Part shown: positions 10,801 through 23,400 of the stretch, piece after piece
Numbering within the stretch: the stretch's first letter is position 1
Layout: each line of letters starts with the position of its first letter
Assembly (NCBI RefSeq): GCF_017562075.2
Contig: NC_054082.1
Coordinates: 4,694,050 to 4,758,049 of the forward strand
Direction of reading: 5' to 3'
DNA length: 64,000 nucleotides
Source of the DNA: Anopheles merus
Lineage: Eukaryota > Arthropoda > Insecta > Diptera > Culicidae
The notes under the pieces: model-generated
What the model was told of the DNA's origin: nothing
Seen by the model: only the letters and a program-made list of their open reading frames with translations
Database searches by the model: none
Position numbers and translations under genes: made by a program

Positions 10801-13800
10801 TCGATTGCGGGACGGGCTCGGCACTGGCGAGGCAACGGGTGAAGGAATGGGACTGGGCAATGGTGAGCGTAAACGGCCACCGGTTGACTTTTTGCACCCA
10901 CCGTTCGGATCGAGCAGATGCTGCTTGTCCGCGATCGCACTCGGCGACGTTTTGATCGATGGACAGGTGAGGGAAATCTTGCGCGAGCTCAGATAGTTGG
11001 CCCGCGCCCGCCGCACCGTCGTGCTGATGGGTTCACTCGGCTCCGGCGGGTTTTTGTTCCGTTCGCACTGTGCCCGGATGTTGTTCACCAGCCGGCTGTA
11101 CTCCGACCCGACGCCGTCCAGCGATGTGTCCTGCCGCAGATGGAGAGAAGGGGAATTAACGATTAATAAAGCGTCCCGAGCTTTCTTCGCCCGCACCTTA
11201 CCTTGATTCGTCGCGGCGTATCGTCCAGGTCGATGCGGGTGACCGATTTGTTCGACTTCATCGCTTCGTTCAACGCTTCCAAGCCCGCCTTCTGGATGTT
11301 GTTGTGCCGCAGATCGATCCGCTGCAACGATGAGTTGCCGCCGAACTCGATGATTTCCGCCATCGTCTTTACGCCCTTGTCCGACAGATGGGCACCCTGC
11401 AGGCCCAGGTTGGTGAGCGTCGTGTTCGCCTTCAAGCTGCCACTGATGCCGGCCACAAAGCTATTGCACAGCTGATTGCTGCCCACGTTCAGCGTGTCGA
11501 GCGTGCTGGTTTTCTCCAGCAGCCGCTGGAAGTGACGGGCCGAGCTGCGCGTCATCTCATTGTTCCACAGCACTAGCACCTGCAGCCCGCCCGGACTGGC
11601 GGCCGCCTGTTCCGCACCGGCCGCGTCCCGGTTCAAGACCCGGTTCGATTGCTGTCGCTCCAGCGTACCGTTTTTGGCGGCAAACTTCGACTCGTGTATT
11701 TTAAGGCTGGATTTCGAGTCGTTCGAATCGATGGACGTTTCGCTGTTCAGGCTCTCGGAGCTGAACGATCGCTCGTTCGGAAAGGGGCCGGGCGCGGTCG
11801 TGCGGAACGGGCTGCTGCTCTCAAAGTCGGACTCCGACTCACCGCCGACCGAGTCGAGCGAGCGGGACAGCGGCACACTGTCTTTGATTTCAACGTTCAC
11901 CATCTGTATGGCCCGCTCCGCCGACGGCACGTAGCTGTCGCTGCTGCTCGATTGCGTCCGATTCTTCTTGGTAGTAGCTGCCGGCATTGCTGCTGCTGCT
12001 GTTACCGGCCGCTCATCACTGCTAATGGCACTTTTTCGCTCCCTGTCTCCGGCCAGCGTCTTCTGCGGTGCGGCTGGCACAGCCGGTTGCTCCAGCCGAT
12101 CGGCCACGGCTTCGCCTGTCGCCGACTGTTTCGACTTTTCAATCAGCAGCTGCAGCTCATCCTTCTTCGATGGTACGGTGACGAGCGGGGGAAAGACATC
12201 GCCCGGCGAATCGGGCGCACCACTATCCGCTTCCAGGCGCTCCTCCTGCTCGCTCAGTGCCGGTATGCCAAGCTCAACGAACAGATTCTCCTGCGAAATT
12301 CGCAAATTGCTACCATCGTCATCGTAGTCGGAGCACAGCTCTGGCACGTCCTCTTCCATCACGCTCGCCGAGCTGGGCTGCTCCTCGATGACCGAAGGTA
12401 TCGTGACACCTTCGCCGCCACTCAGTTTGTTCTTCGGCTTTTGCTCGGTTAGCCCCTCACCGTCCTCGCCCGTTTCCATGGCGGTCGTGATCGATGCCTC
12501 AAACTCCGTCAGCACGCTGTCCTGCTTCGCCAGCCGGGGCTTCTTGGGTGCCTGCGGCACCGGACTCTCCGAATGCTTGTCCAAGTCCGTCCCCGTCAAC
12601 TCTTCCTCCGCCCCACCGGTGCTAGCTTCTCGCACAACCACCGTCGACTCGCTGCGGTCGGTTTGTACTGTTTCCGCTGAGGTGCTCATCGTCCTGCTCT
12701 CGCCATCACCATCGCTCAGCGCTTGCTCTCCTGTCTCCTGTGCTGTCACCAACGCCACCGCTTCCACCGTGGCCGTTGCTCCGCCGCTAGAGGAATTCAT
12801 CAGTGCTTCTTCCTCGGCCGTCATCATGTCGGGGCGCACTGCCACCGTGTCGAGCTTCTCCCTATCACTAGTTGTTTGTAGACTTACGCTATGTTTTGTA
12901 CTCATTTCCACTAGCTCCACGTTCGACGGAGCAACAGCACCGAGCGTTGGCAGGGTGAGCGGTGATGATGATGCTGATGATGCTGATGGTGATGATGGCG
13001 GTAGTAGTGGTGGGTTCGTTTCGTCATTGTTAGACTGCTGCTGCTGCTGCATCGTATACACTGTGGGCGCTGCTACCGCGAAGGTGGCGTCACCATTCGT
13101 AGGCTCCAGCTGCTTGTCGCTGCTGGCCTGTGGTTGTGCCACCTGCTTCGTCTCCTCCGTGTCCGTTTCGCACGTGGTTGGAAGAGCGGGAGTCGACGGT
13201 GGCGTTACTGGTGGGGTAAGAGTTAGGGGCGATGGCGATTTGTTCTCATCGGCTTCCGCGCCCGCCGGCATCGACTCGGAATCGGACGATCGTAGCCGTT
13301 GATGGGGGAAGTAGTTTTTCGCACTGTTGTTAATGTTGTTCAGGCTGCTGGATAGATCGGAAAAGTTGAGATCACTCTTACGCTTCTTGTCCTGCACGTC
13401 CTTAAAGTACACCGCCTGCTCGACAATCGCATTCACAATGTGCTCAACGCCTTTGTCCTGGAAAAAAGAGATACAAAGAGAGAGAAAGAGGGAGAACAAA
13501 CTCCATTAGCAACGATGTCATATTGAATGTGTGTTGGCATTGTGGAAAAAAGTCGCCTACCCCGATCCTGTTGTTGGAGATGTCGATCAGCTGAATGTAA
13601 AAGTTCGACCGCAGCAAATTCGCAATCTGTTGCGCATCTTCGCAGTTCAGCTGGTTGTGCGCTAGCCAGAGCTCCCGTAATACTTCGTTGCGCTTCAGCA
13701 CGTTGCAGAGCGATGCGATCGGCTGCTGGCTCAGCACACAGTGCTCCAGCTTGAGCGTGTGTATGGCGGACGCGTTCAGCGCCTTGGCGAGATTGTTCGC

Positions 13801-16760
13801 CTGGTAGTCGGATATCGTGGGACCGCGCGTTATCAGCACGTTCAGCGCCTGGCTCTTCTTGAGCATGTTGATGCACGCCGTCCAGCTTTTGCTCGACATC
13901 TGCAGATTGTCCGATATGTCCAGCTCGGTCGCCGCCTCGTAGTACTCGATGATGTCAAACATCACGCTGGCCGTCACATCGTTCAGCCCACTGTGCGACA
14001 GGTCGATGCACCGGTACTGCACGTGCTTGAAGATTTCCTCCAGCGCTTCGCAGCCGCCGTAGGTGAGATGCTGATCCCTCAGCGAGAGCAGCGGGACGCG
14101 ATCCTTCGTGGCATCGAGCGATTGCAGGTGCTCCAGCACGCTTTGGAGCGGCACCGCATTGTGTCGCTTGCAGGAACTACGGTACAGTTCCAGCAGCTCC
14201 GTTGTTTCGCAAATCGATACTGCGGAAAGGGAAAAATAAAGAAAAAAGAGCTTGTATGCTTTATCGCTTGCAATACGGTGTACATACACAGATACATACT
14301 GCAGGACCAAGGGTTGACGGGCTCCAGATAACCAGTGATAAGCTGCGCATCCTTCGGAAAGGAAACTCGCCTCGTGTTTTCGCCCTTTGCCGTCTCTACC
14401 GCCGCTGCCGCTGCTGCTGCCACTGTTCCGGCGCCAGTTGCGACCACCATCCTTTTGCTCGGTTTCTTCAGGCTGCTGTGCAGAACGGGCGACGTGCTTC
14501 TACTACTGCTGCTACCACTGACCACCGCTGCTGCTGTGCCGGCAGCACTCTTTGGTAGGACATCTACGACTGTGGACGGTGACGGTGCGCTTGCTGCTAA
14601 AGACGGTGCTGCGACGGTCGCGTACAGTGACGAAGGCTCTGCTGCTGCGCCTGCCTGCGACAGTTCCTCGGCAAGCGTTAGTAACCGCGTGCCCGTCGTC
14701 GTGACCTGTCTGTGTCGCCCGCTACCAATGCTGCGGCACTCGTCGTCCTCGGCGCACGACTGCGGAACCACGGCAGCATCTGCATCGACCGTACGAAGGG
14801 CGGGTGGCGTTCGATGATGCGTAATAGCGGGAAATCCTTCACCATCCTCAAGGGAGTGTCCTTCCGGTGAGCCATCACCTAACGGTCGATTGTCTCCGAC
14901 GAGCTGACTCGCATCACCACCATCATCGTCACCATCATCTCCCTTGCCAGAAGGTTCTTGTTGGGATCCGGCCAACACCACTTCTGGCGATGGTTCGGAC
15001 GAAGACGACGAGGAAACCGAGGACGACGACGGTGGCGATGGGGAGGGTGCACTAGTAGTGGTAGTAGACGAACAACAGGATGACGAGCTAGATGGCGATG
15101 CGCCCACGGTTGTGTTGGTCGCATCGCTGCTGCTGGCACACGTTTCGTTCTCCTCAGATTGCGCCGCCGTAACCTCATCACCTTCATTCACCTCCTCCTG
15201 CTGCTGCCGTTCATCGCCGTTCTGCTGATCCACCTCCGCCACGGCCACCACATCGGCAGTGGTAATTAAGTCGCCCTGTCGCTGCACTGTACAGCTGGCG
15301 TTGCTCGGTAACGGTTCGGTTTGTACTATCTCTATCGGTGCTACGGACAACTCGCAGTTATTGTCGTCATTCGTTTCATTCGCCACCTCCTCCTTCTCCC
15401 CCTTCTCATCCTCGTCAACACTACTCGCGGCAGCTTTACCGAGCAGTGGCGGCGGCGATGGTGGTTGTTGCGACACAACAACACGGCTTCCCAAATGCTC
15501 GCAATCGCAACCGGCCCGCTGGCAGGTGGCAGCAGTACATTCGTCGCCACCTTCGCCAGAAGCAACACAGCACCGCCGCTGTTCGCCTTGTCCTAGGGCT
15601 ATTTTGGTGGCGGGTGCCGCAGCAGACGTTTGGACGCCTTCCTCCAAGTCGGTGCGACTGGCTGGGGACGATAAGAACGTTGCCGTCTCGCTGTCACCAC
15701 CATCCTCAGTCCGTTCGCTGTCTTGCGTGTGCGTGGTGCTGCTGCTGCTGATGACACCCACAATTTGAAAGTCACTATCACTGCCTTTGCTGATGTCGTT
15801 GTTGTTGTTGTTGTTGTTGTTATTGTTGTTGTAGTGGTCATTGATGCAGCCGCTACTGCCAGCATCGTCAACGACCACCGGCGCCGTGAGCTCAACCTCT
15901 AGCAGCGCAGGATTATTGTTCGATACCGTTAGCGTCTCCTCGACCTCGCCCCTACTAAGATACTCCTCGTCCGCTGCAATCGTATCCTCTTCCGGCACGG
16001 CCGGCAGGCGCCGCTCCTCGCTCACGGACGGCGTCGACGATGTGGATGAGGAGGAGCTCGACGAGCTCGCTGACAACGATGGTGGTGTTTTCGGTGATAA
16101 GGCTTCCGCGGTTAGTTCTTGCGTCGACAGCGCTTCGCTCGCCGCACCATCCTCCTTCGCGCTGTCGCACTCGTCCTCCGTCCTCCCGCCCTCCGGCACT
16201 GGCACTGTAGCTGGCGCATCCGTATCGGGTGTCCTTAAGTCGGTGGTCACGTTTTGAGCTAGCGTATCGGTCGCTTCTAGTGTCATCGTTGCGTTCGGCC
16301 CAGCGCCCGCCAGTTCCGTTGGCGACCGCTCACCGTGCTGCTGCTGTCGAACGGGACTGTTATTGTGGTGGACATCATCTTCATCGGCTCGCTGTTCGAG
16401 TTCAAGCTGCTGTGCCGTTTTTAGCTGCGGTTGTTCTTCGTCCTCCCCTCGGTGTGGTGCCGCCGTCGATGCCGTTGCCGTCTCGGTACTACACACTGCT
16501 TCTTCTGGGTGCTGCTCTGCTTCCGCCGTAGTTTCATCGACCTCGTCGGTGCTGCTGTTTTTCGAAATCGATGAAGCAGTGGACGAAACGGTCGACGCTG
16601 ACGAGGGTGACGATGGGGATATTAGTAATGCTAATGCTGCTGCTGGTGGTGGTGTTGTTGCTGATGTTTCTGCTTCGACCGTCACCGATTCCGTCGCTGC
16701 CACCGTCGTCGTTTGCTGCTCTTCCTGTTCTTGTGCCTGTTCCGATGGATCTATATTCAT
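7810..16760 (-). CDS. PPP1R37: Protein phosphatase 1 regulatory subunit 37, greatly enlarged
   Basis: PP1-binding leucine-rich repeat protein; vertebrate PPP1R37 (LRRC68) binds and inhibits PP1 (family knowledge). Minus-strand exons 14300-16760, 13561-14219, 11202-13457 and 7810-11130 all join in frame, giving about 2898 residues against roughly 700 in human. Residues 1-796 are Ser/Thr/Glu-rich and disordered, with a poly-Asn run. RRVSFPKD at 797-804 carries the RVxF PP1-docking motif (RVSF 798-801), followed by the family hallmark GYLEPVNPW. Leucine-rich repeats fill 821-1060 (LDISDNLQMSS, LWLAHNQLNC, LIDISNNRIG) and resume at 1663-1792 (LVLWNNEM, LNVGSNQL, IDLRHNNIQKAGL). About 600 disordered residues lie between. 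Exon 4 (1793-2898) is low complexity with poly-Gln. Family assignment is firm; the exact C-terminus is less so. Confidence 0.88.
10196..10218. repeat. PPP1R37: CTG/CAG trinucleotide run in PPP1R37
   Basis: Pure CTG on plus (CAG on minus), encoding poly-glutamine next to a Gln/His/Pro-rich segment. Confidence 0.85.
15797..15832. repeat. PPP1R37: (TTG)n trinucleotide run in PPP1R37
   Basis: Nearly pure GTT/TTG repeat on plus; on minus it encodes a run of about eleven asparagines in the disordered N-terminal region. Confidence 0.85.
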
Positions 16761-18835
16761 TTTCCCAACAGCTTTGCCACACTGCCGGCTTCGGGTTTCA
16801 GGTTTCCGTTTGTTTGGAGGGAGCTATGTTTTTTTTTCTCCACAAAACAACCGAGTATCATTCGAGTTTGCTCCCTGTTTACCTTCTTGCTGCTTTGTCT
16901 ACTATCACTTACCGGTTCAAATTGTTTCACTTTTTATTCTGCCAGTTCTCCCAGTATTCCAAATTTGATCGTTTTGCGTACGTGTTTGCTTCCTCTGTTT
17001 TTCGCAACAAACGCAGAGCAGAGCAAGAGTTTGCTGTGCTGTGCTTTGTTTTTGCCAACTCCTCTTCTATCTTTCTGCCTCCTCTCACTCTCGATCTACC
17101 TCTCGAGGTAACCGCTCAGTACAGCACTGCCGACAGCTCTTTGAGGTTTAATTTTAGTAACCAGAAATGGCTAATTTTAAACCGACAATCATCTGTTCTG
17201 TGTTCCACTTTTTTTGCGCCCCTGCTCGGTCAAGCCGTGTAGACACAAATTCACTGGGGGAGGAGGTTGGAGGCCTAACACCGGTCCTCACTTTACCCGT
17301 CACACAACACACACACACCTGTAAAAACGACAGCGGAGAGGACGTTGTACTTGGCCTGCCTTATTATTAGTATTGTTTTTTTAAGTGCTCCTTCTCCTAC
17401 TAATTGTAACACTGTCCGCAATCGTGTAAGTCTTTACTGTTGTTCGCCACGCCAAGAAAACGTTGTTCTGCTGCTGCTGTTGCTCCCTTAGCTGGCGGAA
17501 TATTATTCCCTAAGTACAGAGAGACGCGCATGTAGATCTCGTTTGGGGATTGACACGCTGTTGCCCTCGTTGTCGCCGGTGTTGCTGCTTCTCGCTTTCC
17601 CCTTTTTGCTGGTCTGGCGGATCTCTGGCTGCACGTAATTTTAAAAGAGACCGCCAACACTATTAGGTTACGCTGAGGGTACGCTCTCGCACTGTTGCTG
17701 TTGCTGCTGCTACTACTGCTCACTTAACAGACACACCGACGCCGACGATACACGGCCGCCTATAAGTAATTTGTTCGCGTTTGCTGATTTGTTCAAGTAC
17801 TCTCGCTTTGCCGCTTGTTCTTCTTCTTGTTCGCTGCTGTTTCCCGTCGTTCCTTTACTCTTAGTGTGCCGTAGTAAACTGCACGTACGCACGCGGCGGT
17901 TCGGGTTTGTCCCACGTCGCGGACCTACGCCGAGCCGGGTGGGGAGGGGGAACAACCCTGCCGCCGGTCCTCGCTCTTCGCGCCGATATGTACCCGCGGT
18001 CGCTCGCCTGTCCAGATATCAGCATAACCGTCACACACACACACACACACACTGGACGTTCGTCGTTCGGTAGGGTAAGGGTTGTGTGTGTGCGCGCGCG
18101 AATCCTTTACATTGGACAATCCTTTGTTCCGGTGCGGCTTCTGTTCTCGGTTTGCCCCAATCTTGATTCTATCACTCCTTCGCCATTTTCGCCCTAAGGG
18201 TCTCTTCTCTTCCTCTTTTGTATATGACACACTTTGCTCCTCTCTGTGCGTGCTGCTTTTGTCTTTCACGTGTTGTACTTCACACAACAACCACACATGC
18301 ACGCACGCACACTTTTGGTTTATAGTTGATATTCTTCTACTGTTTTACTGCTGCTGCTATTGTTCCGTGTTTTGTGTTTATTCCTCTTGCATGCACCTCC
18401 TTCGTGTATTGGCTTGCATCCACTAGCCTTTTCCTACAAAGATACAACAAAAACAATAAGCATAAAACAGAGTGCAAAAAACAACACAAAACAAAACCGA
18501 CACGCAATTTATTAAACGGTCTTTAAGAGCGATAACAAAACAGCAAAGATCATCTGTGACATGAAATACAACACTTCTTTCCCAGCGTGTACGCTCTTTA
18601 TCGCAAAAAAGCTGCGAAAAGCTGCAGCTTCGGCTGATCTAATGCAACAACAAACGATCCGGTTCCGTCCGGTTCCGTTTTCCCCGTACGTGTTAAGTGG
18701 TGCCGCACGAACAGTCGCGCTAGAGTCGCGCTAGATCATCGTTTTGCGCGCGGTAGCGCTCGTGTATGTAAGCGTCGTTAAATAAAGCCCTCATCCAATC
18801 AACAAATCTCATCAACAATATGCCGCTTCCAGTGT

Positions 18836-18864
18836 CCCCCCCCCCCCCCCCACACACACACACA
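18836..18864. repeat. Poly-C followed by (CA)n
   Basis: Sixteen C residues run directly into a CA dinucleotide repeat. Confidence 0.9.
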
Positions 18865-20339
18865 TGCGGCACACAAATCGTTTTGCTTCATACGCTTCCC
18901 CATCCGTTCTCGATCGCGATAGTAGTACGAAACCGTACGGAAGACGCAAGACGTTGTTGTGTACCATCGCCACCAAGTTCAGCCAGCTGATTGTGTGATG
19001 CAGCACTCCTCCTTCGCTTTACTACAGGCACTGCCAAACATAGACCTTCGTTCGCAAAATCAATAGCAACAGCTGCACAAACGAGAGAAGAAGAAAAAAA
19101 GTACAACGCCACAAGAAACAGGTTGCAGCATCCCAGCGAGCGCGCGCAAACATATGATTGCGTGCGGCTGGTGTGCGCGAGAGGAACCGCACGCACCAGT
19201 GAGCGCGATGCTGCTGCTGCTTCTTTTTATTCTTCTTCGTCGCCGGTGGCAGTGCGATTCGAGCGATTTGAATGAAGTGGGAAGGCCAAGTTACGGCGTG
19301 GAAGCTTTAAACCTGTTTCTCCGCCTGATTCGTTCGCCGCACATATGCGACTGCGTGCCGCTCACAGTTTCCTAGGTCAAGAGAAGACGACAACGATGAT
19401 GATGATGATGATGACACAGAGAGACGTAGTCGTAACAGCTGCGAGGGTAGAGCGGCGTTGCTGGGGCTGCTACTGCAGCAACTGCTACTGCGATCACCCA
19501 CAATCGCCCCAATCCTCTACTTTGAATGAGTGTGACAGTCGGTCACTGCGAGAAATGCACACAGAGGGCTGTCGCGGGACTCTTTCTTCTAACAATCACT
19601 GCTGCCGACACCGACTTTGACTCTTCTTCGCATCATCATCGCGGTTCTGTTTTCTATGTTCTTGTTTTACACATCGCTTACACCATCTCCCACCATGAGC
19701 TCATCGCACAGCTGTATGGGGCCCGGTTTGAATGCGCTTTACAACGTGTGTCCGGGGAGAGTTGGCTTGGTTGGGTGGGAAGGGATCGCGCGTTCGTTCG
19801 TTGTTTTATGAGGGCTCAACCACAGAAGCGTCAAATAGAGAGCGAAAGGGAGAGAGAGAGAGAGTGTACGGTAGTGGTGGTACACACTTATCGGGGTCTG
19901 GGCAATGTCAAGAGCGGTCGCGGCCAGTGGATTACGTCATTCTAAGAATAATTTTGCATCGCAGCCCATGGTTCGGGACGCAAACTTGGCAGAATTTAAG
20001 GGACTCTCCTGGGGGGTAGGGTCTTGGTTTTCAAGGCACACATAGCACACACACACGGAACACACAAAATGCATCAAAATTTTCTTCAGTTCAAGAAGAG
20101 TGATCTCACCGCTGCGCGTGAGTCAAGCGATGGATCGATCGCGCCTTAAAGGAAGTAAGTGCAGATTGGTTGTGTCTTTTACAAGCGCAAGAACGAATGA
20201 TGATGTAATTGCAACGTGGAGGCTCAGAGAGTATCATCTCATCCAGAAGATGTAATCATTGTTTTTATTAGAGCATTATTTGTAAGCAATTCCTTATTGA
20301 AAAAGTGTTTTTCAAACATTCCATAAGTAAATCCTCCAA

Positions 20340-20440
20340 CAACAAAACTCACCGTTGTAAAGTAGGTCAGATTCGAACTCATGCCCTACGACATCAAAGA
20401 CCGGACGCTTAACCACAGCACCGTGAGTGCTACAACCAGT
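20340..20440 (-). mobile_element. tRNA-derived SINE-like relic or tRNA pseudogene
   Basis: On the minus strand, TGCTGTGGTTAAGCG (20406-20420) resembles a pol III A box. GAGTTCGAATCT (20369-20380) resembles a B box, about 25 bases further on. The T-arm stem around TTCGAAT is mismatched, so it is not a functional tRNA. The boundaries and any target duplication could not be fixed. I infer a tRNA-headed SINE fragment. Confidence 0.5.
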
Positions 20441-23400
20441 TGCGACGCTTAATTGTGATCGCATTCGTAGCCGTATTTCGACGAATATCAAATAAAACGA
20501 TCGTTCTGTTCTACGACTGTCGTAAAATTGCTGTCCTGAGCAGTTTAGCCAACACAAATGCAAACACAAATGCTTCAAATGCTGCTTAGAGCAGCTGCTG
20601 CGCATTCCGTTGATGGGCTATACGGCAATTAAATAAACAAACAAACAACGTTCAGTTGTACGTGCAGTTGTTACAACAAGGAATAAAAGAATGCAGCCGC
20701 TAAATTAAAGCAAATGAATGCAAGCATCTTCCGTTTTGAAAGTCTCCCTTACAGACGGAAGTCTAGCATCTTACAAAGGCACGAAACGGGCACACACCAT
20801 TACATCATGAACTATTTAAACTAAATTATCTTCCCGTCATTCTCCATCATAATAAGCTCACTCGTGACAGGAGCGAAGAAACCCACCTACCCTACTCTGT
20901 GTGGGCTGTGTATTTGCGTGTGTGTGTGTGTGCACACACAGTATATTGCCCGCAAATAGCAAACAGTAATCACAATGATAAAGTGTCTCACTCACCATCA
21001 ACCGACGAGGTACAACCACCTCCGGCCAACCTCCTCCAGTGGCCAGTGGTCTTTCCTCAGCCCGTGTGTGGTGGCGTGTTGTGTTGTCACGTTATGGGGA
21101 AGTTTCGTGTGCCGTGACCAGTGGCTTAAAAACCGCTTACTAACTGTGTCTCGCAAGCACCCTCCACCCCACCTACTTCCCCCGTTCAACCGGAGGGGTA
21201 GGTACACGTTCGCCACTATCGTTATCGATCCAATAATGAGCAGTTTGTGATGGTCAAGCGTACGTAACGCCACCGTCCAAAAGGGTGTTCCACACACTCT
21301 GGCGGCCCACTTGAAAGTAACAAAAACGACGTAATGAAGGACGACAAAATTAGAACACAGCAAGTAAGAAAATATGCAACAAGCAAGGCCGAGGAGGTAA
21401 GGCAATTGCATGTCTGGGGCGGGAAAAACCGTCCCAAATAATCACGATATGTGATTTACAATCGCATCATGGACATAAAAATCGGCACCAAGTGTCAACC
21501 TCCTTTATACGGTTAATTCACCTACCACTAATGCAGCTCCACAACACCCAAACACATACACTTTGTGTGTATCTTTGTTGCATGCCACTAATTGCAGCCA
21601 CGTCCTTTCGTTGTGCAGCTTTATAGCTCTTTCTTGTTGCCGGTAGATTATGCCCAACGTTTCATAACCGGAAGGTTTCCTTCTCCTGCCAAACACTACA
21701 AGGCGGCAATGCACACACACACACACCCAGACAGGTCATCGATCACAGCCAACCTTCAGGGAAGGGACTTTAGCTTGCCGTACAAAGTTCGGCGTTCGGC
21801 TTTGTTTCTGTGCGGGACACATTTTCGATAGTTGATGGTTGATAATTTTTTGCTTCGTCTACCCCGTCGTCCCTGACGTGGGGTCTCCAAGGCTGGTTTA
21901 GGGTTGCATTTTTGCATGTAATTCAACTATGATGGATAAAGAGGGAAAATAAAAAATAAAAAGCATTTTGTACTTGAACTACACTCATGCACAGCAGAAT
22001 GATTCCGATCTGGCATTGGTTTCAAGGTTTTGACCAATCGGTGTTTGCGGTTAACTTTTGCTGCCCTTTTTACTTTGGTTCCGGATCCATTACCTTACCA
22101 CCGGCACGAGTTTGGGTGGATTAAATTTCCAACTTATTTAGCATTTTGACATTTTAAAGCGCGTGTAAGAAAATGTGATGTCGTTCGTTCGTTTGTTGCA
22201 ATCAATTATTCCGAACATCAATCTCATAGCACATGATACTCAGGGGGCTCACAGCCCATTTTCAATACAATCGTGTACAAATGTTGTGCAATGTTTCCTG
22301 GGTTGTGGCTTTACAAAAGTCTCTATTTGGAACATTGCTAAAAGATACAGCTGAAGATATTGCAAATGGCACAATGAGTTTAAACAGTGAAGCGAATTCA
22401 CTGCTACGCATTTTGTCTTTTCTTTCCTCAAATCAAACGTGTTTCTACCACTAACTGCGTCTTTTTGAAAGGAATTTCATCGTCAGCACATTCTTCTACC
22501 CTCCGTTTAAATGCATTTTATTGACGCCAGTGCGCACACCACCCGCCATATGCGAAATGCAACATTTGCTCGTGCCACGTGCTGCACCAAAGAACCAAAC
22601 GACGTAAAAATGAAAATAAAAAAACGCGAAAAAACCCATAATGCACCATTTTGGCCTCCCCGAAAATGGTTCGATATGCAAACAAAACCAAGAACACACC
22701 ATGAAGCTGCTGCTCGCGTACTGGCTGCGGGACCAACGCGAAACAGTACGCCACCACCAACAGAGGGCAAGCACCTTGCGTGCGCAAACAACAATAACAT
22801 AAACACACGCGCGCGCAAATACGCACACACACACGGGCTCTCTCACTCACTCACTCTTTCTCTCTTTCTTTCCTACTGGAATTGAGGCAGGCTGTGCGTA
22901 GAACATGACACGTAGGATGTAATACGCGTAGTCCAGGCCGCGTACTACGGAGCGTAAACCGTACTGAGCAGGCGTTTTTGTTGAATGAAGCAAGGATGAC
23001 GCAGGGCATTGGGCCCAAGGACACCGATAGTTTGAGGGGAAGGGCTTTTTGTTTTTGTTTTGTACGGCGCTCCTTTTCATTCCGATGGCAGGAATGTTAT
23101 CCTTTTCTCTTTCTCTCTAGCCACACGCACACACGCACAGGCCTTTCCCTCGCGGGTTGCTGTGATGTTATGCATTTCCTCACGCTCTTCATCTTTTCCT
23201 TCATCTCACGAGCGCCGTGTTGCTTTTCACTTTCTCTCTTTCTCACTCTCTCTCATTCTCTCTGGTCATTTAACCGCATGACATGGCATTAACAACATCC
23301 TAATGAATTTTGAATTATATTGTTGCTTTCAGCTTCAATTCATTAAAGTCTCGAATGAACGTCAATTACTACGGATTAACTACACCTGGACTATTTGGAG

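Noticed and set aside
12388..13302. 304-residue plus-strand open frame opposite PPP1R37 exon 3, rich in Ser, Val and Ala
   Set aside because: It mirrors the Ser/Thr/Glu-rich coding of the minus strand, has no splice or family logic, and the minus strand is clearly PPP1R37.
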